DNA of 64,000 nt from Lysobacteraceae bacterium 2PB (GTDB taxonomy: Bacteria; Pseudomonadota; Gammaproteobacteria; Xanthomonadales; Xanthomonadaceae): the NCBI GenBank assembly GCA_005502915.1, contig SCMT01000016.1, positions 1-64,000 on the forward strand, in the 5' to 3' direction. Numbering within the stretch: position 1 is the stretch's first letter; every line of letters starts with the position of its first letter. The position numbers were made by a program, and so were the translations under genes. The notes beneath the pieces were generated by a model. It did not search any database. It had not been told where the DNA came from and was given only the letters and a program-made list of their open reading frames with translations. Below are positions 16,718 through 24,641 of this stretch, one piece after another.

Positions 16718-17680
16718 TCAGGAAGCGCTGGGCGGCTGCGCGGCCGGGCGCAGCAGGCTCAGCACAACCGTGGCGGCGATGGTGACGGCGACCACGCCCA
16801 GCGAGACCAGGATCGGAATCTTGTAGATGTCGATCAGCAGCATCTTCACGCCGATGAACATCAGCACGATCGCCAGGCCGTAGGGCAGCAGGTGGAAGCG
16901 GTCGGCCATGCCCGCGAGCAGGAAGAACATCGCGCGCAGGCCCAGCACCGCGAACACGTTCGAGGTCAGCACGATGAACGGGTCGCTGGTGATGGCGAAG
17001 ATCGCCGGGATCGAGTCGACCGCGAAGATCACGTCGGTCACGCCGATCAGCACGATCACCACGAACAGCGGCGTGTACCAGCGCTTGCCGTCGAGCATCA
17101 CCGTGAAGCGCGCCTCGTGGTAATCCTTGGTCAGCGGCAGGTGCTTGCGCATCCACTTCAGCGCGGGGTTTGCTTCGAGGTCGGGCGCCTTGCCTGCGGC
17201 GAGCAGCATCTTCACGCCGGTCAGCAGCAGGAACGCGCCGAAGACGTAGAGGATCCAGTGGAACTTGGCCAGCAGGAACGCGCCGGCGAAGATCATGATC
17301 GCGCGCAGCACGATGGCGCCGAGCACGCCGATGATCAACACCTTCTGGCGCTGCTCCTCGGGCACCGCGAAGTAGGTGAACAACATCAGGAACACGAAGA
17401 TGTTGTCGACGGCGAGCGATTTCTCCACCAGGTAACCGGTGAGGAATTCGAGGCCGACGCGATTGCCGACCGCGGCGCCGGCGGTGTCGGTCACGTACCA
17501 CCAGAGACCGGCGTTGAACAGCAGCGCGAGGGCCACCCAGCCGATGCTCCAGTAGAGCGCTTCCTTGAAGGTGACCTTGTGCGGGCCGCCGTGGCGCATC
17601 AGCACGAGGTCGACGAGCAGGGCGACGACGACGAGTACGCCGAACGCGCCCCACAACAGGGGACTACCGATGGTGGTCAT
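16718..17680 (-). CDS. TerC family membrane protein, probable manganese exporter (Alx-like)
   Basis: A 320-residue protein with about nine membrane segments and the TerC metal-site motifs: EKSLAVDNIFVF (Asp in helix 3) and GVTDVIFAVDSIPA, plus the conserved SDPFIVLTSN. The length and motif spacing match Alx/TerC proteins. A yybP-ykoY manganese riboswitch in its leader argues strongly that the transported ion is Mn2+, rather than the protein having a tellurite role. Frames upstream of 17680 are open, but they lie inside the riboswitch leader; the ATG before TTIGSPLLWG is the start. Confidence 0.93.
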   Translation of the reverse strand: MTTIGSPLLWGAFGVLVVVALLVDLVLMRHGGPHKVTFKEALYWSIGWVALALLFNAGLWWYVTDTAGAAVGNRVGLEFLTGYLVEKSLAVDNIFVFLMLFTYFAVPEEQRQKVLIIGVLGAIVLRAIMIFAGAFLLAKFHWILYVFGAFLLLTGVKMLLAAGKAPDLEANPALKWMRKHLPLTKDYHEARFTVMLDGKRWYTPLFVVIVLIGVTDVIFAVDSIPAIFAITSDPFIVLTSNVFAVLGLRAMFFLLAGMADRFHLLPYGLAIVLMFIGVKMLLIDIYKIPILVSLGVVAVTIAATVVLSLLRPAAQPPSAS

Positions 17681-17760
17681 TGAAACTCCAGATCCAGGGA
17701 CGAGATGTCGGACCGTGGGATCGGGCGCGAACCGGGCCTGCAGTGGACTGCACGACCAGC

Positions 17761-17886
17761 GGGGACAAGCCTTCGCCACACGGCGAAGGTCTCGCTCACA
17801 ACCGCGGCGCTGGGCCGGGTTGCCGTCGGGCCGGAGCCGGTGGGCTCGTCATGACGACCGTGACGTTGGGAGCTACTCCCCTTCAG
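17761..17886 (-). promoter_or_regulatory. yybP-ykoY manganese riboswitch
   Basis: Read on the minus strand, the leader starts with CTGAAGGGGAGTAGCTCCC, containing the diagnostic GGGGAGTAGC. About 75 bases further on it has the second conserved segment TGAGCGAGACCTTCGCC, which pairs with GGCGAAGG and runs into TTGTCCCC at 17761-17768. These two segments and the closing stem are the yybP-ykoY core, known to bind Mn2+ and to turn on alx, mntP and TerC-type genes. About 80 bases separate it from the TerC-family start codon. Confidence 0.92.
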
Positions 17887-17894
17887 ACGCGCGC

Positions 17895-17924
17895 ATTGTT
17901 CAGGTTCGGGTCGCGTCCTGTCAA
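17895..17924 (-). promoter_or_regulatory. Promoter of the riboswitch-terC transcript
   Basis: On the minus strand there is a perfect -35 box TTGACA (17919-17924). Eighteen bases further on is AACAAT (17895-17900), a 4/6 match to the -10 box. The predicted transcription start near 17888 falls exactly at the first bases of the riboswitch. Confidence 0.7.
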
Positions 17925-17930
17925 TCGCCG

Positions 17931-17936
17931 TACAAT
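17931..17936 (+). promoter_or_regulatory. Candidate -10 box of a leaderless rlmI transcript
   Basis: TACAAT (5/6 match) ends 6 bases before the rlmI ATG at 17943, so transcription would start at or next to the start codon. No Shine-Dalgarno sequence is visible at a useful distance. The -35 region is weak and overlaps the divergent terC promoter. Confidence 0.45.
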
Positions 17937-17942
17937 GCGGAA

Positions 17943-19136
17943 ATGAACGAAACCTTGCCGAATCTGCCCGAAATCCGCCTCAGGAACCCCTGGACATCCC
18001 GCCATCCCTGGATCTTCCAGAAGCTCGTCGAAAAGCCGGCCCAGCGTCCCAAGCCCGGCAGCATCGTCGATGTGGTCGGCCCGGATGGGGTCTGGACCGG
18101 GCGCGGCTTCTACAACGGCCACTCGCGGATCGCGATCCGCATCCTCGAGCGCGACCCGGACGTGGCGGTCGACCAGGCCTGGTTCGCGGCGAAGATCGCC
18201 GAGGCCGTGCGCCTGCGTCGCGAGGTGCTGAAGCTCGACGAGGTGTCCGACGCCTGGCGCGTGGTGCACAGCGAGGGCGACGGCCTCAGCGGCCTGGTCG
18301 TGGACCGCTACGGCGACCTGCTGGTCGTCGAGTACTTCAGTGCCGGCATGTTCCGCCATCGCGAATGGATCTATGCGGCGCTGCGCGAACAGTTCCCGGG
18401 CTGCCGCTTCCACGCGTTCGCCGACGAGCACGTGCAGAAGCAGGAGAGCTTCGACTTCCGTGGTTCCGAGCCGGCCGCGCCGGCGATCATCACCGAACAC
18501 GGCATCCGCTTCCGTGCCGACCCGGCCGGTGCGCACAAGACCGGCTTCTTCGCCGACCAGCGCGACAACCGCGAATGGCTGTCGCGCCAGTGCGCCGGCA
18601 AGCGCGTGCTCGACCTGTGCTGCAACACCGGCGGCTTCGGCGTCTACGCGGCGGCGCGCGGCGCTACCGAGGTGGTCGGCATCGACATCGACGAGGCTGT
18701 GATCGAGATCGCCAAGGGCAACGTGAAGCTCAACCTGCCGTTCGAGGGCGGCGTGCGCCCGCGCTTCGTGCAGGCCGACATCTTCCCGTGGCTGCGCGAC
18801 GCGGCGAATGCCGGTGAGCAATACGACGTGGTGATCCTCGACCCGGCGAAGATGACCCGCGACCGCGAGCAGGTGATCCCGGCGCTGAAGAAATACCTCG
18901 ACATGAACAAGCTGGCCCTGGGTGTGGTGAAGCCGGGCGGGCTGTTCGCGACCTTCTCCTGCACCGGCCTGGTCAGCGAGGAGCAGTTCCTCGACATGCT
19001 GCGCCGCGCCGCGTTCTACGCCGGCCGCACCGTGCAGGTGTTGAAGGTCGCCGGCGCCGGCGCGGACCATCCGTGGCTGACCGATGTGCAGGAAAGCCGC
19101 TACCTGAAGGCCGCGTTCTGCCGCGTGGTGGACTGA
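17943..19136 (+). CDS. rlmI: RlmI-type 23S rRNA (cytosine) methyltransferase
   Basis: A 397-residue SAM-dependent methyltransferase. An N-terminal PUA RNA-binding domain (about residues 1-80, RLRNPWTSRHPWIFQKLVE...) is followed by an EEHEA-like domain and the Rossmann core with motif I DLCCNTGGFGVYAA (about 222-235), VVGIDIDEAVIEIA, the catalytic DPAKM stretch (about 299-303) and SCTGLV containing the conserved Cys. RlmI makes m5C1962 in 23S rRNA. An open frame extends 126 codons upstream, but it crosses the riboswitch region; the ATG at 17943 gives the family N-terminus. Confidence 0.93.
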   Translation: MNETLPNLPEIRLRNPWTSRHPWIFQKLVEKPAQRPKPGSIVDVVGPDGVWTGRGFYNGHSRIAIRILERDPDVAVDQAWFAAKIAEAVRLRREVLKLDEVSDAWRVVHSEGDGLSGLVVDRYGDLLVVEYFSAGMFRHREWIYAALREQFPGCRFHAFADEHVQKQESFDFRGSEPAAPAIITEHGIRFRADPAGAHKTGFFADQRDNREWLSRQCAGKRVLDLCCNTGGFGVYAAARGATEVVGIDIDEAVIEIAKGNVKLNLPFEGGVRPRFVQADIFPWLRDAANAGEQYDVVILDPAKMTRDREQVIPALKKYLDMNKLALGVVKPGGLFATFSCTGLVSEEQFLDMLRRAAFYAGRTVQVLKVAGAGADHPWLTDVQESRYLKAAFCRVVD

Positions 19137-19169
19137 TCGGCGCGGCGTGCTGAAGCGGTTGAGCGTGCT

Positions 19170-20873
19170 TTAGTCGGCTTGCTTAGTGTCATCCTCTTCT
19201 AGAAGCAGCGGAGTGTCATCCGCGATTAGGGGTGGGTCGTCTTGATCTTCAGTTGCGGCAAGCAAAGCTGCATGCAGTTTTTTCTTTCCGCGCGCACCTG
19301 CCTGAATGAGGCGCTTTGTTCTGGCGAGTACGGACTGTGGCGATGATTCCAGCCGGGACCGCACTGCCTTTATTTGTTTGTCGGCCTTGTTGAAATGCTG
19401 TTCCAGCGTTTCGAAATCCGAGATCAGGCTGGAGATGCTGTCTAAAAGTTTTGCGGCTTCATTACCGATGGTTGCAACCTGATTCTGAAGCCTGTCTCGA
19501 ACCCAGAGCCGCTCAACGACCTGCATCATCGCCATAAGGGTGTTCGGGGTCGCGAATGCAATGCCTTTTCTGAACGCTTCTCTTTGAAGGTCCGGGCTCA
19601 TCTCCAGTGCCTTGGAAAGGGCTGCTTCTATGGGAATGAATGCAATCGTTATTTCTAGTGCTTCGCCAGGATACAGGGACGGATAATTCTTTTCGGCAAG
19701 CTGATTAACGTGTACGCGCAATGCGGACACATGGCGCTGCAGGGCGGCGGCTTCTACAGCGGGATCTTCCGTATTGACCGCTTCTGCCCAGGCGATAAGG
19801 TTGACTTTCGAGTCAAGGATTACTTTTCTTGAGTCAGGCAAGGCCACGACCACGTCGGGTCGCTGTCTGTTGCCCGTTTCCTCGTCTCGTTCAGAAGGTT
19901 GGCGAATATAGTTGATGCCTGGTTGCAGGCCGGATGCGGCGAGCACACTATCCAAAACCATTTCGCCCCAGTCGCCGCGAGCCTTAGCATTTCCCTTCAG
20001 TGCCTTCGTAAGCGAATCTGCTGCATCCGCCATGTTCTGGTTCAATGCAACCAGCGTGTCAATCTTGCCTGTAAGTTCTGAGCGAGCCTTCGAATTTTCC
20101 AGCGTGATGACTTCAAGGCGTTCCTTAAATTGGATGACGCTCTCTGCGAAAGGTTGCAAAGTGTTCTGCAGGCCTGTCCTTGAAGCTTCGCTTGAGTCTG
20201 CGATTTTCTTCTCTAGTGAAAGCGATTTTTCGTCAAAAACCTTGCTCGCCGCTTCTGTGAATGAGGTCTTCAATGCGGACTGTGCTTCCGACAGAAACTG
20301 TTGAGTGCGCTCTTGCAGGGCGCGTGCGGCATCGCGCTCAGCTTCTGCCTGCACTGACTTTTGGAGGGCGTTGGCTAGGTCGACATTAAGCGCAGCGTTG
20401 ACTGCCTTGAGCCTAACGTTTTCGCTACGCAATTCTTCAAGCAATGTTGTCGTGGCCCGGATTTCGGCCTCCCTGTCTGACAGGCGATTCTTAGCTTGTT
20501 CCCAAGCAGTCCTCAACTCAGATGTCGTGGCGCGTTCGGCGGCAAGTTCGGCTTCTAGCGCTGCAAGAATCTTTTGGCTTGCCTGTTCGTTTGCCAGTAG
20601 CGTGGCATTCGACGTGGATAGTTCATTCAGTCGTTCAAGGCGTGCGGCAGACTCGCTTTCTGCTCGGATTGCGCGGTCCGTCACATCAGGGAGGCGCGCA
20701 GCCTTTTCCCGCAAATCTGCAATAAGAGACTCATCCTTGCTGATCCTCTCGCGGAGGGAGCCGTTCTCTGCCCCATATCTTTTTGATGCGGCATTCGCAA
20801 ATGCCAAGACGATGGCGATGCAGATGATTGCTATCGCGGCAAGTATCCATGGCAGGTACAAGTCCATAGTCAT
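19170..20873 (-). CDS. rmuC: RmuC family protein, probably acquired
   Basis: A 567-residue protein with an N-terminal membrane helix (about residues 5-26), a long coiled coil (about 30-220, Ala/Glu/Arg-rich heptads) and the RmuC nuclease-like domain (about 230-510): RGDWGEMVLDSVLAASGL, RPDVVVALPDSRKVILDSKV, PIEAALSKAL and FRKGIAFATPNTLMAMMQ. RmuC limits sequence inversions at short repeats. Codon use is visibly more AT-rich than in all neighbours (many ttt, ctt and gca codons), with a sharp compositional edge at about 20935. It stands alone on the minus strand, and the composition suggests recent transfer. Confidence 0.9.
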   Translation of the reverse strand: MTMDLYLPWILAAIAIICIAIVLAFANAASKRYGAENGSLRERISKDESLIADLREKAARLPDVTDRAIRAESESAARLERLNELSTSNATLLANEQASQKILAALEAELAAERATTSELRTAWEQAKNRLSDREAEIRATTTLLEELRSENVRLKAVNAALNVDLANALQKSVQAEAERDAARALQERTQQFLSEAQSALKTSFTEAASKVFDEKSLSLEKKIADSSEASRTGLQNTLQPFAESVIQFKERLEVITLENSKARSELTGKIDTLVALNQNMADAADSLTKALKGNAKARGDWGEMVLDSVLAASGLQPGINYIRQPSERDEETGNRQRPDVVVALPDSRKVILDSKVNLIAWAEAVNTEDPAVEAAALQRHVSALRVHVNQLAEKNYPSLYPGEALEITIAFIPIEAALSKALEMSPDLQREAFRKGIAFATPNTLMAMMQVVERLWVRDRLQNQVATIGNEAAKLLDSISSLISDFETLEQHFNKADKQIKAVRSRLESSPQSVLARTKRLIQAGARGKKKLHAALLAATEDQDDPPLIADDTPLLLEEDDTKQAD

Positions 20874-20934
20874 CAGTCCGACGTGCCATTGAAGGAATGT
20901 CAGTCTACGTCAGGCAGGTTGTGTTCAAAAAGAT

Positions 20935-21103
20935 GATTCCACCGTGCAGAACAGCATCAAGGACGCCGGCATGCGCACGGGTGCGATCGAGCGGCAGCTG
21001 CGCAAGGTCGAGGAGCTGCCCACCGACGAAGCCCGCCGGCTGCTGGGCGATGCCGGCGTCGAGACCGGCACCGATGCCGGTGGATCGCCGGACGCGGACT
21101 GAG
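20935..21103 (+). pseudogene. 3' remnant of a GC-rich gene, possibly the native rmuC
   Basis: A frame open from 20893 changes to host-like GC-rich codons at about 20935 and then encodes a short tail, with VQNSIKDAGMRTGAIERQLR followed by KVEELPTDEARRLLGDAGV, ending at 21103. There is no start codon or ribosome site in the GC-rich part. The pattern (K/R-T-x-x-I-x-R-x-L-R-x-V-E-x-L-P) resembles the C-terminal helix of some RmuC proteins, so this may be the end of a native rmuC whose 5' part was replaced by the AT-rich segment. The family assignment is from memory and uncertain. Confidence 0.45.
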
Positions 21104-21136
21104 CGCGTCCGGTGGTGAATCCCTGGAGCGACGGCC

Positions 21137-22198
21137 TCAGGGCGTGCCCGGCAGCCCCGGCATCGCGTTGACCGGCACGGTCGGGTCGTCTTCCATGTCG
21201 CGCAGGTAATCGGGCAGTTCGGCGGAGTTGCCGTTCTGCTTGTCGCCGTGGATCTGGTACTGGCGGCGCTGCAGCCAGGCATCGCGGACCAGGGCGTAGT
21301 CGTCGGTGGCGCCCTCGCGCAGGCTGTCGGTGGCCATCAGCTGGGTGCGCAGGTCGACCAGCTGCAGGCCCTGCAGGCCGACGCGGGTGGCGTCGTTGCC
21401 GATCCGGCGCGTGGGCGACAGCGGCGCGTCGCCGAGCATGCCGAAGGTGTCGCGCACGGTGCGCGGGCCGAACAGCGGCAATTCGACATAGCGCGAGCGC
21501 TTCCAGCCCCACTTGCCGAGGGTCTGGCCGAAGTCCTCGCTGCGGTTGGGGATCTTCGCGGAGGTGGCTGGATCGAACAGGCCGGCCAGGCCCAGCGTCG
21601 AATTCATCAGGAAGCGCCCCAGCGACTGCCCGGCCTGCTTGGGCTTGCCCTGCAGCAGGGCGTTGAGCGCGCTGACCGGCTGGCCGAGGTTGTTGAAGAA
21701 GTTGCTGACGCCCAGGCGCACCGGGCGCGGTACCACCTTCACATAGGTGCGGGCGAGCGGCTTGGCAATGCGGCGGTCGACCGCGTTGTTGAAGCGGTGG
21801 ATCTGCCGGTTGTACTTCTCCCACGGGTCGTAGCTCTGCGGCGCGACCACCGGCGCCGGCAGCGTGGGATCGGCGATCGGGTCGTAACCCTCCTGCCCCA
21901 GTGCGGTTTCGCCGTAGATCGCGGCGAAGTCCTGTTCCGCCTGGGTCGGTGCCTGGCCGGCGGCGGTATCCGCCGTCGCGTCGGCGGATGCGGGCTCGGT
22001 GCCGGCCAGGGCCGGGGCCGCTTCGGTCGCCGTGGCGTCGGCGTCGGCAGGTGCGGCGGGGTCGACGATGGGATCGGCGGTGGGCGCGGCGGCGTCCGCC
22101 ACCACCGGCGCGGGCGGCGTGTCGCGGGTCGCGGCCTGGTGGGCGCAGCCGCTGGTCAGCAGGAGGGCGAGGCCGAGCGAGGCGAGGCGTGCGTTCAT
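21137..22198 (-). CDS. mlaA: MlaA, outer-membrane lipoprotein of phospholipid transport
   Basis: A 353-residue lipoprotein: the signal ends in LLTSGC with Cys18, and an Ala/Pro/Asp-rich spacer (about 20-125) precedes the MlaA/VacJ domain (about 130-330). That domain includes YDPWEKYNRQIHRFNNAVDR, VSNFFNNLGQPVSALNALLQ and NSTLGLAGLFDPA. MlaA removes phospholipids from the outer leaflet of the outer membrane and hands them to MlaC. The long low-complexity spacer is unusual next to the about 250-residue E. coli protein. It is the last gene of the mla operon. Confidence 0.94.
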   Translation of the reverse strand: MNARLASLGLALLLTSGCAHQAATRDTPPAPVVADAAAPTADPIVDPAAPADADATATEAAPALAGTEPASADATADTAAGQAPTQAEQDFAAIYGETALGQEGYDPIADPTLPAPVVAPQSYDPWEKYNRQIHRFNNAVDRRIAKPLARTYVKVVPRPVRLGVSNFFNNLGQPVSALNALLQGKPKQAGQSLGRFLMNSTLGLAGLFDPATSAKIPNRSEDFGQTLGKWGWKRSRYVELPLFGPRTVRDTFGMLGDAPLSPTRRIGNDATRVGLQGLQLVDLRTQLMATDSLREGATDDYALVRDAWLQRRQYQIHGDKQNGNSAELPDYLRDMEDDPTVPVNAMPGLPGTP

Positions 22199-22222
22199 GG
22201 GGGAAGTGTAGTGGGTTGGGGG

Positions 22223-22525
22223 TCAATCCCGGACGAAAGCAAGGCCGTGGCCCAGCCGGTAGGCTTCACGCAGTTCGGCGAACCCGGCGGGACCGCCTTC
22301 GGCGATCCCGTGGAGTTCGATGCCCTCGCCGCGCGCCGCGAGCAGCGAGACCAGGGCCAGGCCGGCGCTGTCGATGCGCTCGACGCCGGACAGGTCGAGG
22401 ACACGCACGTCCGCGATGCCGCCCTGCAGCTCGCGCCAGAGGGCGGCGACGCTGTCGCGCAGCAACACCCCGCCGAAGCGGAGGGTCTCGCCGTCGCGGA
22501 CGACGCTGGCGGGACGGTCGGCCAT
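22223..22525 (-). CDS. mlaB: MlaB, STAS-domain subunit of the Mla ABC transporter
   Basis: A 100-residue STAS protein, with the conserved loop LDLSGVERIDSAGLALVSLL (about residues 43-62) carrying the usual Asp-Ser-Ala-Gly. It is cytoplasmic and binds MlaF to activate the MlaFEDB complex. The ATG at 22525 overlaps the mlaC stop (ATGA) and gives the family length; an open frame continues upstream inside mlaC and was rejected. Confidence 0.92.
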   Translation of the reverse strand: MADRPASVVRDGETLRFGGVLLRDSVAALWRELQGGIADVRVLDLSGVERIDSAGLALVSLLAARGEGIELHGIAEGGPAGFAELREAYRLGHGLAFVRD

Positions 22526-23199
22526 CACTGGCCCGCGTCGGCCTTGAGCTGGCCGTTGCGCAGCTCGGTGGCGACCTGGCGGATGGTCTTGCGCTGCAGT
22601 TCGGCGTCGAACTGGCTGCGGAAGGTCTGCACGTAGGACACGCCTTCGACCATCACGTCGAACACCTTCCACTGGGTGCCGGTCTTGCGCATCAGGTAGT
22701 CCACCGGGATCGGTTCGCCGGCCTGGCGCAGGAATTCGCTGGAAACCTTCACGCCGAAGCCCTGCTTCAGGGCCTGCTCGGACTTCACCCGCACGCGCAG
22801 CTGGGTGTTGAAGTCCAGCAGCGAAGAGCCGTAGCGCGACATCAGGTTGTCGGCCAGGGCGTCGGCGAACAGCTTCACGTCCTCGTCCGAGGCGCCGCGG
22901 GCGTGGCGGCCCAGCACCAGGCGGGCGGCGTAGTCGCGGTCGAACATCGCGTTGAATTCGGTGCTGATGAACTGGCGCAGCGCGCCGCGGTTCTTCTGGA
23001 ACTCGCCGCGACGCTTCTCCAGCGTGCTGAGCACGCGCTGGCTGTTGTTGAGCACGAGCTGGCTGGGCGTGCCCTGCATCATCGCCGAGGCCGAGGCCGG
23101 GCGCGCCGGCGTGGCGGTCTGTGCGGCATTCTGGGCGAGCGCGGGAACGGCCGTGGCCAGGGCGACGACGGCGAGAACGGGCAGGAGGCGGGTCTTCAT
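22525..23199 (-). CDS. mlaC: MlaC, periplasmic phospholipid shuttle
   Basis: A 224-residue protein with signal peptide MKTRLLPVLAVVALATAVPALA. Typical MlaC segments follow: FISTEFNAMFDRDYAARLVLGRHA, LMSRYGSSLLDFNTQ, VDYLMRKTGTQWKVFDVMVEGVS and VQTFRSQFDAEL. It carries phospholipids between MlaA and MlaD. An alternative in-frame ATG at 23220 overlaps the mlaD stop as ATGA and would add seven residues; coupling favours it, whereas the signal-peptide shape favours 23199. Confidence 0.93.
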   Translation of the reverse strand: MKTRLLPVLAVVALATAVPALAQNAAQTATPARPASASAMMQGTPSQLVLNNSQRVLSTLEKRRGEFQKNRGALRQFISTEFNAMFDRDYAARLVLGRHARGASDEDVKLFADALADNLMSRYGSSLLDFNTQLRVRVKSEQALKQGFGVKVSSEFLRQAGEPIPVDYLMRKTGTQWKVFDVMVEGVSYVQTFRSQFDAELQRKTIRQVATELRNGQLKADAGQ

Positions 23200-23216
23200 G
23201 GGGGTCATGAGGGGGG

Positions 23217-23744
23217 TCATGGAATCGACGAGGCGTCGGTGGGGGAGTCCGCCGGTTCGGCGGTGGTCGTGGGCGACGGGGAGGTGCCGGTGCCGCCGAA
23301 GATGTACTTGCCGGCCATCTGGATCAGGTCGACCGCCGGGCTGGTGAAGGCGATCTCGTCGCCGGCCTTGAGCGTCTGCGGGTCGCCGCCGGGCTGCAGG
23401 CCGACGTAGCTTTCGCCGAGCAGGCCGCCGGTGAGGATGCTGGCCGAGGTGTCGATCGGCAGGTCCTTGTAGCGGCTGTCGATGTCGAGCACGACCACGG
23501 CGTCCAGCTTCTGCGGGTCGAGGTCGATCGAAGCGACCTTGCCGATGGCCACGCCGCCGATCTTCACCGGCGCCATCGGCCGCAGCTGGCCGAGGTTGGT
23601 GAAGCGGGCCTTGAGCGGATAGGTGTCCTGGCTGAAGCCGAACCGGCCGTTGGTGGACGCGATCGCCAGCACCAGCAGCGAGGCCAGGGCCAGGAGGAGG
23701 AACGCGCCGACGGCGAATTCGAGACGGGGACCACGGGTACTCAT
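23217..23744 (-). CDS. mlaD: MlaD, MCE-domain substrate-binding subunit
   Basis: A 175-residue inner-membrane protein: one N-terminal helix (about residues 11-29, AVGAFLLLALASLLVLAI) and an MCE domain (about 38-115) with LKARFTNLGQLRPMAPVKIGGVAIGKV and LLGESYVGLQPGG. MlaD hexamers form the periplasmic lipid tunnel of MlaFEDB. A short Thr/Ser/Pro-rich tail ends the protein. It is separated from mlaE by a 144-base repeat-containing gap. Confidence 0.94.
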   Translation of the reverse strand: MSTRGPRLEFAVGAFLLLALASLLVLAIASTNGRFGFSQDTYPLKARFTNLGQLRPMAPVKIGGVAIGKVASIDLDPQKLDAVVVLDIDSRYKDLPIDTSASILTGGLLGESYVGLQPGGDPQTLKAGDEIAFTSPAVDLIQMAGKYIFGGTGTSPSPTTTAEPADSPTDASSIP

Positions 23745-23770
23745 GACGGGTTACCTGGAAGAGCGTTGGA

Positions 23771-23883
23771 CCACGGATTGACGCGGAGGAGCGGAAGCCA
23801 CGGATTGGCGCGGAGGAACGCGGAGGAAGCACACATGGATGAAGATGCTTTATCCGTGCTCAATTTGCGTTCATCCGTGGCCA
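23771..23883. repeat. Interspersed repeat between mlaE and mlaD
   Basis: Two direct copies of CCACGGATTGRCGCGGAGGA lie at 23771-23790 and 23798-23817, followed by another CGCGGAGGA. At 23851-23858 and 23871-23881 the complement appears (ATCCGTG, CATCCGTGG), so the element has inverted ends CCACGGAT/ATCCGTGG. It fills the only large gap in an otherwise packed operon. The form is that of a short non-coding interspersed repeat. Confidence 0.6.
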
Positions 23884-23888
23884 AGGAG

Positions 23889-24641
23889 TCATCTGAACAG
23901 AAATGCGGACAACACGAAGTTGAACATCAGCACCAGCAGCGAGGCGTTGACCACGGCGCGGGTGGTGGCGACCGAGGTGCCTTCGATGGTCGGCTCGGCG
24001 TGGTATCCCACGTACGAGGCGACCAGCGCGGCGGTGCCGCCGAACACGGCCGACTTCAGGAACGCGGACAGGAAGTCGTCGTGGAAGTCCACGGCGTCCT
24101 TCATGACCTGCCAGTAGCTGCCGTTGTCGATGCCCAGCACCTGCACCGCCTGGAACCAGCTGGCGGCGATCGCCAGGCTGCAGAAGAACGCGGTGAGCAG
24201 CGGCATGCTCAGCACCGCCGCCCAGAAGCGCGGGGCGACGGCCTTGCCGACCGGGTCGATGCCCATCAGGCCGAGCGCGGTGATCTGGTCGGTGGCGCGC
24301 ATCAGGCCCAGTTCGGCGGCGATCGAGCTGCCGGCGCGACCCACGAACAGCAGCGCGGTCAGCACCGGCGCCAGTTCGCGGTACAGGCCGATGCCCACCG
24401 CAGCGCTGACCTGGCCGGTCGCGCCGTAGGTGACCAGCACGCGGTAGCCGAGCAGGGTCACCGACAGGCCGACGAAAGCGCCGCCGACGGCGATGATCGG
24501 CAGCGAACGCGCGCCGATCTTGTAGACCTCGCGCAGCAATTCGCGCCAGAAGTCGGCCGTCGGCGTGCTGGCGCGGAACACCGCCAGCGAGAACAGGCCC
24601 GCCTTACCCAATCCCCGGATCGCCTGCGCGAAGGCCATCAC
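23889..24641 (-). CDS. mlaE: MlaE, permease subunit of the Mla transporter
   Basis: A 250-residue permease with five or so membrane segments and the MlaE family stretch ELAPVLTALLFVGRAGSSIAAELGLMRATDQITAL (EQ-loop-like coupling region, about residues 90-125), then MGIDPVGKAVAPRFWA. Its start codon overlaps the mlaF stop (ATGA at 24638-24641). With MlaF, MlaD and MlaB it forms the inner-membrane phospholipid transporter. Confidence 0.95.
   Translation of the reverse strand: MMAFAQAIRGLGKAGLFSLAVFRASTPTADFWRELLREVYKIGARSLPIIAVGGAFVGLSVTLLGYRVLVTYGATGQVSAAVGIGLYRELAPVLTALLFVGRAGSSIAAELGLMRATDQITALGLMGIDPVGKAVAPRFWAAVLSMPLLTAFFCSLAIAASWFQAVQVLGIDNGSYWQVMKDAVDFHDDFLSAFLKSAVFGGTAALVASYVGYHAEPTIEGTSVATTRAVVNASLLVLMFNFVLSAFLFR

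Noticed and set aside
16718-17680. Tellurite resistance function for the TerC-family gene
   Set aside because: No other ter genes are present, and the manganese riboswitch in the leader points to Mn2+ export.
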